NCBI GenBank assembly: GCA_948099385.1
Contig: CANUEZ040000105.1
Span: 1,871,001-1,935,000, forward strand
Direction: 5' to 3'
DNA length: 64,000 nucleotides
From: Fasciola hepatica
Lineage: Eukaryota; Platyhelminthes; Trematoda; Plagiorchiida; Fasciolidae
Shown here: positions 12,941-26,901 of the stretch, piece by piece
How positions within the stretch are numbered: position 1 is the stretch's first letter
Layout of the letters: each line of letters begins with the position of its first letter
Program-made: the position numbers and the translations under genes
Notes under the pieces: model-generated
Seen by the model: the letters and a program-made list of their open reading frames with translations, nothing else
Database searches by the model: none
Told to the model about the DNA's origin: nothing

Positions 12941-13699
12941 ATTATCGAGGAGCTGTTCTTCATATAGGTTAACAGCAGGCTGAAACGTTGAGGTTACTGA
13001 GAAGTATAGGAACAGATCCTACTTATCTTTTGACTGAATGGCTGGGACTGTCTATACTGACAACAGCAGGCTTGCATTTGGATGAGCTACCAGCTAGTTC
13101 TTTCAAGAGGTTCTATGTGTCTTGATGACTTTCGTTTGCAAGAGCGTCACACAAGAGTGGAGTTGTTAGATTGTTTTCGTATCCGGTTTCGAGTACAGCG
13201 TTTCGACTGGGTTCTAGAAAACCGAAGGATCCACGTTTGAGAATATAGAGAATGCTGTCTGGCTAATCTTCTCAGTATTCTCTGGACAAGTTGTCCTCTT
13301 CCAAACTTCCAGATCACTTCCCCGTGTGAAGTGTTCGTGGTTGGTAAGACTGTAGAACTCAGGTGAGATTTTGATTGTCGCCCTGTTACAGGCACCTAGT
13401 TGGGTGAGGGGAGCGAAACAAAATGGGAAAAAAGGAAGGGTTGTTAAGTAAATAAAAGTTCAAAAAGGCGCCCATTATAATAGGGAATGTAACAGTTTCA
13501 TCAGACTAAAGAATGCTCACATCAACACATTTATGATCCCCATCAGTTATACTCGACGGGATATCAACATATTTCACAACGACTTTTGACATTGACGTTA
13601 CGATCTATATATTCTTTTCTAAAATCTGAAAGGGGAACCCTGCGCATTCAATTTCTGCTCACAACTCCTATAAGTTATTGATTACTGATTACCCGATCC

Positions 13700-14990
13700 C
13701 ACCTGGCAAGCTGGAGCTGAATATTGGGTTGCTTGAAAGCGTCTCTTTCGTTGTTGACTTTCTGACGCCTCTCATTTTGGTTGCTAGCTGTAGCTTTGAC
13801 GACTTGGATCCACTCGCAATCGTGTAGTGCGTTTCTTTGGTCAGTCAGACCTATAACGTGGCGGCAGCTAGTTTTCTGGTTCTTTGATCCGTAGTGTCGG
13901 TGTTCGTAATTTGAAAGTATTCAAGATATTTTTTGATTGGAAATGCTTGTTCTTGTGGTCGATCCGGGGTTCCATCGTATCGTCTGTGCAGCTGGTTTTC
14001 ATTGAGGGTCCACGTCCCATTATCTGTCTCCACTTCGTAAAGTCTGGTACCCCTCCAATTGATAATTACAGGTTGGGCTCAACGCGGATTGGTCACTCTG
14101 TAGTCCCTAGCATAGACTGAAGCACCAGAGTGAAAGCCATCGTTCTTTTTCTTCGATTGCTTTTTTGTTTGACTCTAAAAGTGCGTTGTGGATAGTCTTC
14201 AAAATTTGAGCCCATAATATTTTATCCAGGAATGTACCTCGTGGAGTGTTGGTATTTGGTATTGTGGTACAGGAATACATATTGTTGGGAGTTTCATCTG
14301 GAGTTCCTTATCATTTTGATTTGAGCAATGCCAGTTTGAATGTATCCACAAACAGTTCTACCTGTCCGTGAGAATGCGGGTCGGATGATGGCGAATGGTT
14401 GTGTCTGATACTCAGTTTGTAGCAAAATTCTTGAAAAACCACCTATGCGAACTACGATTCGTTGTCAGACACTATTTCGTCAGGCAATCCATGTTGCGCA
14501 GACTTTCGACGGAGGGCTGCTGTTGTACTGTGTGAAGCGGCAGGGTTTAACACTACTATCGCCCACCTTCTCGAGAAGGCTCCTAAACCAGAAGGTAGGA
14601 TATACCGTCAAGGAGTCCAGCAAAACCAATGTGAAGACTTGACACGGTGTTCTTGACACGGTGTGGTTGGCCGTGAAAACAATGTTTGACGTAGGAGCAC
14701 TTTTGATGCTCGGTAGCACCGCCAGCATTGACGATCTACACTGTTGATATCACCATCCATTCCCAGCCATAGTGGAAAGATATACGTGGTTTCTTTATTG
14801 ATGGACGTCCTTCTGGGATGTCGACCCTTTTGGTGATCCTGTATGTTGGATCATGGCGGCGTCATGTTTCCGATCAATGAGTAGCCACCCTAATCAGCAA
14901 CTTCATCCAGTGTGCTATTTGGTTTCCGAGCGATTTTGGTCAGAAGTCGAGTTTGCAAATCGGAGTGGTTGACTGAATAAAGACAGCAAA
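13700..14990 (-). pseudogene. Ty3/gypsy LTR-retrotransposon remnant: integrase with a gag-like piece
   Basis: Read on the minus strand from about 14,950 downward. KIARKPNSTLDEVAD (14,894-14,947) resembles the gag segment common in flatworm gypsy elements. WRCYRASKVLLRQ may be the integrase zinc-binding end. HIGFAGLLDG is the first catalytic block, normally H.DFAGP, with Asp replaced by Gly. QHGLPDEIVSDNES (about 14,463-14,500) is the second catalytic block with D retained. HSHGQVELFVDTFKLALLKS (about 14,330-14,390) is the NGQAER..TFK.AL block, with Glu in VEL. TPRGTF..KILWAQILKTIH continues the core end. A C-terminal tail (NENQLHRRYDGT) lies at 13,851-14,033. Frames shift several times. No protease, RT or RNase H lies between the gag-like and integrase pieces, suggesting an internal deletion. 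LTRs were not located. Confidence 0.65.
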
Positions 14991-14999
14991 TAAAAACCA

Positions 15000-17900
15000 A
15001 GCATCAAAATTGATCTTCTTTCAGTGATCGAAATTGAAGACTGCTACAAGCACAATCGACTATCCCAACATACCTCACAGGATATCGATGGGTTAACCTG
15101 TGCACTCAGTCTCAGCTCGTAACTCCGATAGATTAGTAACTATTGATCATCCAATCCAGCCCGATATGCTCAAGATGATTACTGTCTTGCTTGAGAAGGT
15201 TTTTTTTCGTCGACAAATTCCTGGTGGTGTGTCAAGTGACATTTAGAAAAAACATATTATCTCTCTGGCAGAAGTTTTCTTTACCACTCAAAAACATTGA
15301 GATATCTTCTTTTATGGAGGACCTAACGAAAATAATAGAGTAGCTTAAAGCCATTCCGGCTTGCATACACAACTGATTCAACGATTTTCATACTTTTTGA
15401 TTGTAAATGGTTCATTATCTCATTGAGGATTGGGTAAATGGAACATTTTGGTCAACGCTAAATGAAACAAGATTAGACACACTTTTTCATGACTCATATA
15501 CTTCATATGTTTGGTTAGAACGTAGCCTAAATGCAAGTTACAATCGATACTGCTCCTCACGATGAATCCGGAGCTTTCCTGTCCTACATTCGTTCGAAGT
15601 GTTCAGCGGAAAGATGCAGAAAGGAAAGCAATTATGCTGGTGAATTTCCCGGGGAATCCGCAGAAAGCACAATAAAATTATCATGTATAAAACTCCAATT
15701 TGCTATGAAATGTTAAATACTTTCTTGGGAGAGTTATTGTGACATAGAAGTGAAAGGCGGAAAAGTGGATAGACGTTTCTTATCGTAATTCATCTCATCA
15801 GAATCTCCCCTATGATCACTGAGGTAAAGCCACTTTGAACATGCACGTGTAAGGTTAAAAGATGTGAACACATTCATGAATAACTCCACTTTCTACGATT
15901 CTAATGTTTCATCTTTGTCGTTCAAAAGCATCGTATCCTAATAACGACGTTGCTGAATGCTCGTTTCGGTTTCGGGGGATACGTGGTATACGTGAAAACG
16001 ACACTCCCTGAGGAGTCCTTTGTTTCGTTTTCATTCCACAGAAGAACAAGTCTCATTTCATGATAAACGTGCTTCAGCCATTATGGAGAAAACATGGGCT
16101 TGAGCTTGGAAGTTTTTACAAGAAAGTCGCGTGTGTTTAGTCCTTCGTGATAGTAGCAAGCTGTCATTCACATTCCAGTAGTCACCGTGTATTCTTTATC
16201 CCGTTGTATGATAATAAAGTGACTAAGGACTCAGAATGGAAAACCGGTAGTGCGAACAGTCATTTTCGTATCTACCTCCAGTAGTCACCGCTTTACGTAC
16301 GCCCAGTGTGACGTAGCTCGAATTTCATGGCACAATGTGACGCACCTTGACGGAAGGTTCATCCTTTTAACCAGGGTCAATTTACAGGCAGTTTAACGAA
16401 TGCAAATAAGGGAAGACAACGTTTCTAAATGTCTACGTTCGTGGTGTTGCATGTGAATCCTTGACACGGGCTTTCACATGATACCCATGTTTCGTTCTTG
16501 CGGTATCATGCTATAATTCAACCTTCAGTTTCGTCCACTGTACTTTATCTCCAAGTGGTTTCTAATGTATACGCTCATGCCTTTTCCTTTGTTTCAGCCT
16601 AAGCAAACACGACCTAGGTGATGAATTGCCCACAACGTATAAATTAGAAACAATAATTAGTTGTTGCCTCACGGGGATTAAGGATGAGTCATTCCCAGTA
16701 ACAGACAAATATTTCAGCGCCATTGTCAGGCTGGGTGAAAAAGTGGCTTCGACGTAATATCAGTCCACTTTTCCGAATGAAATCAGATACCCAGCCGGAT
16801 GCACGTTGTGCGTCATTATCTATAACAGTCATCCCGTGAAACTACTTGTAAAATGGCAAAATGAGGGTTGGATGGTAATTCATTGCCATTGTCATCTCAT
16901 AAACACTTGCATTTAATTCCAAGCCGTACCAAACAAAGTTCCAACATTTGATTTTCAGTTGCGTCGTTTGTGGATATGACCGTAGACCAAAGCTCTTTTT
17001 CAACTGAAACTCTGGTCGTTCAGTTAAATGGTGTGCAACGAAAGAACCCGATAGCCACTCTGTGTCTTGTTCTTGGCTTTGTTTTTCCTACCGTCTGACA
17101 TCATAATCATCTTTGCGGAACATGTTCCGGCATTCTCAGTTGAATTTTCAATTCATTCCGGCTTAAGTGAATGCAACCACTAATTTGAGATTAACTTCAT
17201 GGCTCCGCATGGCAAAATCAATGTTAAGCTATCGCTCCCATGTTTCGCAAATGTCTTTGACATTTCCTAAACTTATGAAAGTGTTAGAGAAACGTCAGTG
17301 CATCCCAGTTAGGCAGGAGACCAAGTTTACGGTTGATTTTGATCTTTGAGGAGACAGTGTACGTTTTTCCCGTCTTACAAAATGGCCTCCCAAATTCCGT
17401 ATGATCACCAGTGCTTTTCAGTTTCCCAAAATATTTACTACCAGAAGAAAACTACTTTGTGGAAATCACGCGAGTGAGTGATGAATTGGTTGTGAAAGGG
17501 GAAATCCTAATAAGGAATTAGTGTTTGTGGATAGCCTTCTAAACCTTTGGATGTCAGCTAATTTGTCTTCGCCTTACTTATTCGAGAGAAGATCACATGT
17601 GAGATGGATACGATTTTCTATGATTCGTTTGACAAGTAGATCACGTGTCATTTTAGGCACAAGAAAGAGGAAATTGAATATCGGGGAGTAGTCCGAAAAC
17701 AAATGGCGGAATACAGGAGTACACGGCGGGATTTTTGATTTTGAAGTATTTTAAAATCAAACTGACAATTGATTGGAAGCTCCTTCAAGTAATTAATAAG
17801 AAAAAACACACTGGAGCAATTAAGATGATATTTTCCGTGGATCGCATTTAACATGATATCAGGTCATTTTTATTAACAGAAATCAGACGAGAAACTCATC

Positions 17901-19680
17901 AACCTGGCAAATTTTCCACATTGCAGAACGTTTCTGAAATTGCAATATTTGTGTAAGATACTACTCACTCGAGCACAAGCCATTGCGCGACATGAAAATC
18001 GAAGAGCTATTCTGGATGCAGTTTGCTTTTGACAATAAACTACGTTCAAGCAGACTACGTATAAATCGATCTCAGCAAACATTTGCTGGTCGGTTGAAGA
18101 GAAAAGCAAGCTTTTAGCGAAAAACTGTTCCCAATTTTTATATAATGCTTCGAAAATTCTTATGAATTTGTAGTTCAGTGTTTATTTTCCTTGTTTGTGC
18201 ATTTAGCAAAATATGTTCAGACCTTCTGCTTATTCGAAGGTCAGTGTTTACGAAATTCAAACTCACACAGCTGCAATCAGGATTAAATTATGTCGATTTC
18301 CCTAACTTGAGACACAAGGAATATGTGCATCATGAGTTATCTTTGTACTAACGCCGTCATCGTCGTTATCATCTGCAGTATCAGCATCACATGACGAAGG
18401 CAACACACTACCGGTGTTTTGCTAATGCTGTTGATCCAGATACCCATATAAAGAAATGCCGATCCCAAGCACATCAATGTAAATATCTGAAAAGGTTAAT
18501 TTTTATTGTATCCATATCCATCTTTATGCATCTCGATTACATTCTCAAAATCTACGGAATGCTAATGGTATTCTTGGTAGTGGCACCACAATAGTTTGCC
18601 CAGGCAACCTTACTGGGCACAGAATGATGGCTGCATGCTCGTGCTAAGCGCTTGACTCCATTTTAACCTGAATATTATGATCGGCCGGTTTGAAGATGGG
18701 GAAAGGCTTCGAATTTCGGCTCATGATAGAAATAAAACAAGAAAACATTAGCCACACTAATAGCATCAGTTAGGGTCTGAAAGATGAAGGGAATTTGTGA
18801 CATTTTTCCGCCGTGGAAAATGACCCCCCCAGACGAAATCTCACAAGTAGTGAGTAGGGAACGCTTGAGAAAACATTTCCCACTCAATATTATTTCTACG
18901 CAGTCTTTAAAACTTAACATTTCAACAACTTTGATAGATAAATAAATTTGATCTGAACAACCACATGTATTACAAAATAGGCATGCTTTGATTTTGAGGA
19001 ACTCACTCTTGCACGAGACCATTGTATGTCATAGAGAACGCGGCTCGATAAACGTTAAGCAAAGGTAACACACGCAAGTCAAAACTATATTCCAATCAAA
19101 GTCCTATCATCGAAATATTGTCAGTAATACGTCGAGAATTATGGCATTGGCTTTTCTTTACACTCCAGAACGAATATAACCGAGTTTACTGGTTTCGCAG
19201 AAGTGCAGTAATTCCATCTATGCACATTGTACGTCACAAAAACGAGGGTACAGAATAAAAATATTTATTTTTATGGCCTATCTGTTTGAATGAAACTATA
19301 AAAGAAAATCGAAATACTTGACTCATACGAAAAATCTTAATCTGAATAGCAAGAAGCACTTCAGATTATATATCCTGATCGAAAGTGCAATCAGTGTTAA
19401 TTCTGATAATTTTTTTAAGCCAAAACAATAATTTTTATTCGTTCAAAAGTGAATGGACAGAGGTGTATTGGAAATGCTTACCTGATAAGCGGTAAAACTG
19501 GGAAACCGGTCGTGTACTTCCGAGAAATTTCGTCCAGTCGTCTGTAGATACTACCTAAATCTTATTTCTCAATAAATCGGTAACACCTCAGGTGTATGAT
19601 GTATGAGAAGCGAATCTATCACAAAAACTCGGCTTTCACTAACGATAGACCGCTAAAATGGCAAACAATGTCTACATTCA
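15000..19680. other. No gene recognised
   Basis: Ordinary AT-rich DNA with only short frames (at most 78 residues) lacking domain patterns. A minus-strand CTGATGA...GAAAC arrangement at 15,772-15,801 is discussed among the rejected items. Confidence 0.4.
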
Positions 19681-19875
19681 TGACGAAGTGAATGGGCTCT
19701 TCCCTACGGAGCAAGCAAACATGATCACCTGCCGCAGTCTGAGGGGCAAGACTTTCCAGGGGATCAACTTCGTCCGCCTGATCATTCGGACAATCAGAAC
19801 AGTCAATCTGAAAGTAATTATGCCAAAATGAAATCTTGCGAAAAAATAAAATCTCAAAAAATGCGGGACGACAAT

Positions 19876-19990
19876 CTGCATAGAAATAGTTTGCTACACT
19901 TGAATAATGCCAGTGTTGATGCGGGCTCATATCGTTGTAAAGAACGGATGAAGCAAGGTCAGGCAACAATTCACGCTCCGAATAAAACCT
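19876..19990 (+). CDS. Possible exon of an immunoglobulin-domain protein
   Basis: The frame open from 19,684 to 20,031 contains LLHLNNASVDAGSYRCKE. This fits the end of an Ig-like domain: a strand L.L..AS, then D.G.Y.C with the disulfide Cys. Such domains occur in cell-adhesion and receptor proteins on the cell surface. A GTGAGA donor-like site begins at 19,991, immediately after the segment PNKT, where an Ig domain would plausibly end. No good acceptor was found upstream, because the preceding DNA is A-rich. The first Cys strand of the domain is not in this frame; ANMITCRS in another frame (about 19,712-19,735) might be it after a frameshift, which would make this a broken exon. The domain call rests on one short pattern and may be chance. 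Confidence 0.3.
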
Positions 19991-19999
19991 GTGAGATCG

Positions 20000-22900
20000 G
20001 TTTTATGTTCAGTAAATTTATAATGTTTTGATCTGTTTTGTAGCATGGCTACCGGTAAAGCTTGCTGAATGCAAACTAAAGTATTTTCAAAACAGCCGAT
20101 TATGGCTCTCGGGAAAAAAGTAGTATAGCGACCCAGTTGCCCGAAATAAAATCAGAAGATGTGAAAAATCACTGGAACGTATCTGTTCTTTGACTTACAA
20201 AACATTTCATTTTTATAGGCATGAAATATGTGAGGGAAAACTTCGGCATCCCGTTGTTGATCCACGGATGAAGTGATTGGTACGCGCAAACGTGCCGCAT
20301 ACTCTCACCTGTTGTGGAGGCGGATTATGCACAAGAGACGCACTAGGATAAGTCGTACGGGCACGAAGCGTTTGATCCTGCGTTAAAATACAATACTGAT
20401 GGTTAGAGTATACACTGGACCAATGAAGAATGATTGGTCCAAATGGAATTCTCGTAATAAATGCGAGTAGAACACTAAATTCGCGCATGCAGATGATGAT
20501 CTACCAACATGATAACATTTAACAAACCCTTCAAATAAGATTCAAGTACGGAATTGGCTATTACCAAGCTAAGTTTCATACCATGGTACTTTCGCTATTT
20601 TTACTGACACATATGTTGACTAAGCAAGTATACGTAGTTTCCAATCAAATGTTCTGTCGCATAACTATTAAAGCCCATTTTAGCAGACACAGCTTTTATC
20701 TAACCCACAAAACTACACTGTATCGAATACCGTGGTATTTATCGACCGGCAGGTTTTAGATTGGGGGGGGGGGCAGTTCTACTGCTTCGTTGCCTCTTAT
20801 TCTTTGTTGTTTATTCGGAGATGTCTCTTGATTTACAATTAGATGGCGTCTATACCACCAAAGACGGAACACCAGATGAATTGTGCTTCGAATTTTGTGT
20901 ATAAATTTCTTCTTGTTGCATACGTGAGAATCTTCTGTGCATTTTTATTCTATTTTATATCTCTTACGCAATCCCGACGTGCTCGCCATCCGTTTTGATT
21001 GAAACATAAGACACGCTGAAGCTGACAAAATTCCTACAAATATGCAGAAATTTCTTTTGATCCATGTTGTGGACCGTAATCGTGCAATGTCCTTTTCGTT
21101 CGCTTGTGTGCAAGCGTAACAAAATTCATATAAATCTATGAAAAGAATAACCTGAACAATACATCGGTTGTTGAGCGAATTATGCATCCGCACGTATCAG
21201 TTAACCCGACTGCAGGCATTGAGGCAAAATCACTAGGAGTGTTGAAACCACTACTGCTCTTTTTGGTCTATCTTACCGTTGACGAAAATATAACATCACA
21301 TTATATAACGACAAGCTAAGGGATTATATCAATCAGACAAATACACTGTTCAGCTCAGAACAGGGATCGGGGAGACGGATTACAAAAGCCTCCGTTAAAG
21401 CCATTATGTGATATTTTGCAGGTTTTGATTGCTGACCCCGGACAGGGCACGGAAAACAACAACTAGATGAATGAATCTATGGCAAACGTGTTAAGTAATA
21501 CAGAGTGGTATTCGAGGATGCATTCAAACGAAAGCCTGGTCGTGCGACCGATTTACCTTGTCCCACTGGAACAAAGGAAGGAATACATGACAACATGTCT
21601 CTTGGTGGCCACAGTGGAAGCTATCGAAATCCTCCTCTGCTGCCCGTGCTCTCTGGGTGCTCAAAGATAATTTGTGTGCTCTTCAGATCCCACGACCCAC
21701 ATTTCATTTTATAACAACCCGCAGACCAGATGAAAAATCACAAAACGTGTGCAACAGTTCACATCTATTCTTTAGTTAAGCCCGAACAGTAATCGGTTGT
21801 TGTTGCGATCAGTAATCCTTATCATTTTCATCAACTGGTTCAGTTCCCCAACAAGTATTTTCTAAACCATCAGTCGTTCTCGAAACATGTTTTACCCATT
21901 CACTCAGCCTGGTATAGGTTCTTATTTCTTCCCAATTACTAAACGTCACATTCGTTCATCGACCGTATTTGTGCTTGTCCTTCTCATCTGTCTGAAGACT
22001 TAACATGCGCGATGACTAGCGCGCAGATCCGGTGTTTGATGTTCCTCATCTTTCTGTCCTTCTCGCTAGTTCCAGGTGAAGAAGAATCCAAAAAATTGAT
22101 TCAGTCTATTATCACGTATAGCAAGACGGAAGTCTGTAGTTTCTGTCCGTCGTGATTGTGCACAAAGCCGAAGAACATTCGCGCAAGTTTAACTGTGCTC
22201 GTCGACAACTCCGACTAGCGGAAAAAGATTCAGAAGTTCGCAAAATCAATGTATCATGTTAGTTTTACTGCAGTGTTCAAAATGTATTTTGGCCATAAAA
22301 CGGTCCACACAAAATTCGTTTGTGTTCTGAGCCATTCTTCCAAGTGAATGAACTGGGAAGCTTGTCAATACTGGAGCGGAATTTCATATTTGTTGGTCCA
22401 AAGCATCCCTCTTCGTTTGGATAAAATTCATCGAAACTAGCCTGTGATCACATAGGATTCGAGAAAATCTGAAATTTTATTTGTTATGGGAAAACAAAAC
22501 AGACTTTTTTGACAAGTCTCTGTTTTATGCACAGGATAAGTGGCTGAATTGGTGCCAACATCAATACATGAATAATTTATCCAGGTTTTATGCTCCAAAA
22601 TAGTGTGGTCTGTAGGCAGCCCATCGATATAAACACTCGCTGAGAGTAATTTGAACCACAAGCATTGTTCAGCCTATTGGATTTGTGTTCTCATTGTTTA
22701 GGTTTTCCTTAAGAAGCTCATACATTTGTGGGCTTTTTCGTCTTCCCTGAGATAATCTCTCCAAATCCATCCAATTGTGGGCATTATCGTCCTTGTTAAT
22801 CACTGGTTTTCCACAATCAGATATAATATTCTGCCTTGACTGATTCACAAAAGTCGGCAGAAACATTTGTCATTAAGTGCCATCTTGATTCCTTCTAAGT

Positions 22901-25110
22901 TTATATTGATTCATCACATTGCTCGAAATAAAATGATGATTTCTACTCTGCTACTGTGTGCGATCAAAGGCTGATGAAATTCAAGCTGTTTCTTGTTTGT
23001 TCCAATTGAAGTTTCTCGTTTTAAACGCTGGGTTTTAAAGTATTTTCATTCTCCGTAGAATAGAATGAGCTTCTAGGTTACTCAGAAATGACAGATATTA
23101 AACAGAACGTTTCAAAGAATGGAGGAGCATGTTGACAAACTCACTGTGATCCACAATCACAAAACGACGATGGCCACTCCATGTGTTCTACTTTTATAGA
23201 TGAAACTAAGCAGGTAAAATAATAAAGTAGTAGAGTAGAAAGTTCCTTCCTGGTCACTTGGTTACATCAAGTCAGAAGCTGAGCTGGCCCAATCATTGAA
23301 TGATTTTGCGCAATCTATTACTGAGGCTATGGGCATTCAGAGGGCGTGATGCTTCATGCGATTGATTGTCTAGATGTGTGAGTAGAAAAACAGACAAGAA
23401 AAGTCAGTTTACCTCGGTAGCAACAAAGAAAATGTCCTACTCAACTGAGCAGATTTCATTCGCGTCTATTCCACCGTCTTATTCCCCTAACCCTATCCTT
23501 CATTAACTGACAAGTTTTTTGACATTTGAAGTCGACATTGGTAAGGAACTGCTTGAATTTGGTAATAAACATTTTTGAGACCAAACCACTTGACGATCAA
23601 GCTCATTTTCAGTTATTCGTACTCATACCAACACAGTAACAAATAGGACTCACAAAATAGGAAAAGATGAAATGATGATCCAAATCAGTCTCCGCACGTG
23701 TGTGTATGCATTTGAACTCGATCACAGTGTGGGATGTTAAAGCGGTTGCTCACGTGTTCTAGAACCGCTTCATTCTCCTAAATCAACTCTGACGGTCTTT
23801 CGATCTGTTCAGTATCTCCTGACAGCAAGGTTGCCTGACACCTTGTACCCCTATATGATTCACTGCTCTCTCTCTTCCACCCCCCACACCCCACCCTCAG
23901 GCTAAGCTGAATTGTGCTTATTCTTATTTTCGTTGGCTTTGTACGTCATTCTCCCTGCCAAACAAAAATATGAATGTGAAAAAGGAAAAAGATGGGCGTT
24001 CTGTCTTCGGAGTTCCTAGACGTCAAAGACTAACTGGAAGTTGGACAAGCTGTGCTGCACTGTAAGATGTGTGGTCCGTCGGTTTGTCCCACAATTGTTT
24101 TTGGTGACTTCGCAGCAATTTTCGGCTTACTGGTCATCGGGCGTGGTCTTCTTCATTTATTCGCCATATTATTTCTAATAAAACGTTCTCCATTATTACC
24201 ATCCAGAGTCATCTGTCACACAGGAACTAACCACTGATCAGCATTATTTTTTGTGTGAATTGGAGAAACTTAGACCATATTTTTTTGTTTACTTCTAGAT
24301 CCGCCTACGTGATTCTTTGTTCCACAAAAAATAGAAGCTGACCTTACTTGGTGTTTTTTCTTAGTTTATCTTTGTTTTGTTCCGTTTTCCAAAAAAACTA
24401 ATATTTTCCTGCTTTTGAATTTGAGTTGATCCCCTACTCTCAGCTACTTGTTTGTGCTGTGTTTCTGGCTGCATGGAAATAGAATTTATTTGGATTCCAT
24501 TACCGCTGACGTAAATTTACTTTCGGTTGCTGTTCGTTAGAGTAGCTGATTTGAATTCGTTATCAGAAAGACTTTGTCACTGAAACAAAAAATTGATAGC
24601 AAAATATCGCAGGGTTAATTCGATGTCTATCCAAATACTGCTCGAATTTACAAGATTCCGGCTCAGCCCAGTAAGTAACACTGGTGTGAGTTGCATAACT
24701 TGGATTCTTTCATAGAGACGTGGAAGTGACGAAAGCGACGGAAAATGTCTTTTGATCATTCTCACTAACCAAAGGGCCAGCAAGCAACAACAGATGCATG
24801 GTGGTCAATGGATCTTTGCAGACAAAACGAGAGGTCAAAAACATTGTTTGCCAGATGATAACTCAAAACGGTTTGCGGACGATAGATAACATGAAGGTCA
24901 TCACTTTGCACGGTCTAGCCGAGGGTTGTTCAATGTTATGCCTGAATGGCTGGCGGACTCAGTAGTTCGAAAACCGGTTGATTAAATTTGAACGCGAACA
25001 CACTTCATTAATAATCTCTCCACACATGCATTTGCCTATTGTACGGATTTTGCCAAAACACACGGGTTGCTAATAACCGGTAGGTGATATATTAGAACAG
25101 ATTACCGGTT
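20000..25110. other. No gene recognised
   Basis: I see no domain, RNA gene or element motif. It includes an 11-G run at 20,763-20,773 and a small GC-richer patch at 20,230-20,380 that is open on both strands without recognisable content (one short frame is very rich in Arg and Lys). A pyrimidine tract ending in AG near 23,865-23,902 looks like a splice acceptor, but no coding pattern follows. Confidence 0.4.
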
Positions 25111-25119
25111 CGATATCTA

Positions 25120-25480
25120 TTGCACAGGAATGGCATTCCACAGTTCGATGACTCGCAAATAACAGAACTCCAAATCCCAGGGCAGAGAACGAGCTTGTTT
25201 CACTAAGTATACTGTAGGACAGACAATAACGCAACTCGATTTGTGGGCGAACCGATCATAGAACCAAGACAGTCAAAAAGTGCTTCGAAACGCCCACGTA
25301 ACAATGGACAGGAAGTACTTGAGACGACAATGCATGAGTGAGTCTATTGGTTCATAAAGAAAGTCGGTAATTATGGGAAACATTTTAACCAATGAAAGAT
25401 CACAAGAGACTTAACTGCCTGAAAAAAACACACATGGGCGTGGTGAAGGACAAACGGAATAGCTATGGCCATGAGAAAGC
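25120..25480 (-). pseudogene. Non-LTR retrotransposon 3'-end fragment
   Basis: On the minus strand near 25,130-25,260 the translation reads RSLPWDLEFCYLRVIELWNAIP. This is the widespread LINE C-terminal signature in which F..RV...WN.LP closes the open reading frame. About 100 bp upstream RLTHALSSQVLPVHCYVGVSKHF may be the earlier RL..L.L..L..RR.RGDL block. Stops and shifts separate them. A related signature (FFSNMAVKV...NSLPDG) ends the larger element at 55.7-59.3 kb, but the DNA is not obviously the same family. Confidence 0.4.
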
Positions 25481-26639
25481 GGCATACTTGTGACGGGATA
25501 GCCAAAGTTCAGTCATTCACAAAGACAAGACAGAGAAACAGAGAAAGATAATTACCTCAAGTAAGCCAGGCAATCACTAAGTCACAATAGAATGGGTCAT
25601 AGAAACTTTGGTTCAGTGGACTTAGATAAACTAAGAGGAAGAAAGTTCACATAATAGATCCAATCTGTTAGGAATAAGAGTTCGATACGAATAGATAGGA
25701 CCAACAAATGGACCCCAAAGAGATACTGGATAAGGTTAATCAACACGTCACAGAAACAAGGCTGAAATTGTGTAATGCAATGGGAGTAGACAAACAATCA
25801 TCCCGCAGGTGAGAAGGCGAGGTTGTGGTGGTCGGCATGGAAAGTGGTAGCCTGTGCGCATTAGAAACAGACGAACTCTTTGGTAAATAGAAGTTAAAAA
25901 CTGCATAAGATAGCATGTGATCCGGTCTAAATCAGAGTAACGGCGGTTCTTGATATGGCTGGATGGATTTCCCCACCCTAATCCAATAAATCTTTGCATC
26001 CATGGAAACTTGAAAAGGTTTTTCCCTACGAGTCCTCACATGTGATTATCCGAACATTTATTCACAGAACTATTCCAAAAATTGAAACCAAGTGAAATGA
26101 AAGCAATTCAGATCTTTGCAAACAGATATGGTTGAAACTCGAATGTGATCCTGGCTTTTCAGGTTGATATATTCTCTAGAAGCCACAGTATGCCCTAACA
26201 CTAACGTGTTATGATACATGCATCAAACCCTCTTTGGCGAGTAAATACAACTCAGTCAACAAGCCTGTGAGAATTAGAACCACAAATTGAGAAAAAGTTA
26301 TTCATTTACATGCAAACTTCTTTCAAAAGTTTTGATGGGTGAACTATTGTTCAGTTAATAGCTTGTTGATTTGTCTGCAGTCTCATTGAACTCTCAGCTT
26401 TCTGGGCAGAGAATCCACAGATCCGGCCGGGACAATACTGAGTACTCTAAGCTCCTTTACATGCATTGGTTTTGTGTCCGTAGTTCAATGTAGAGAAAGT
26501 GCAACAACCTCTACATCCAATACAGAAAATAATTTCTCCATCAAAATCGATTTGGGCAGTTATGAGGCATCGAGCAAAATATTCATGACTCGGTTTGTTA
26601 CATAGAAAAGAGACGAAGGAAAATGTCTATGCTTTGTGC

Positions 26640-26835
26640 TAGTACTCTTTTCACTTCTTTCTTTTACTCACTATACAACCACGTGCAATAATTCAGGCAG
26701 AGGACCGCGGCCAGAGTGAGGCTGCCAAATGGGAAAATGACCGGCCGTCGCGGGGATCGAACCCGCCTGACCACCAGTAAGTGATGCATAATTCGACGCA
26801 TTTTCTGATAGCAAAGTAATCCTTCTAGAAATATG
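26640..26835 (-). mobile_element. tRNA-derived SINE, family B copy 1
   Basis: On the minus strand a good B-box (GGGTTCGATCCCCGC, 26,752-26,766) follows a degraded tRNA-like head. A body with CATTTTCCCATTTGGCAGCC and TGGTTGTATAGTG follows, then an A/G-rich tail (AAAGAAAGAAG). The copy at 38,610-38,790 has the same order: B-box, CCATTTGGCGGCC, TTGTTGTATAATAG and an AAGCAAGCAAGAAAG tail. Two copies with the same head, body and tail define a SINE family. Confidence 0.6.
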
Positions 26836-26901
26836 TCTGATCTGACAGATGGGAAGCATTTATTTTAGGGATTTGATGAAATCTGCATTGTCTAGAGTGT
26901 C

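Noticed and set aside
15772..15801. Hammerhead ribozyme (minus strand CTGATGA, 15 bases, GAAACGTC)
   Set aside because: The 15-base insert cannot form stem II and no PLE sequence lies nearby, so spacing alone may be chance.
23865..23902. Second G-quadruplex motif and splice acceptor in a C-rich tract
   Set aside because: Only three usable C tracts, and no coding pattern follows the CAG.
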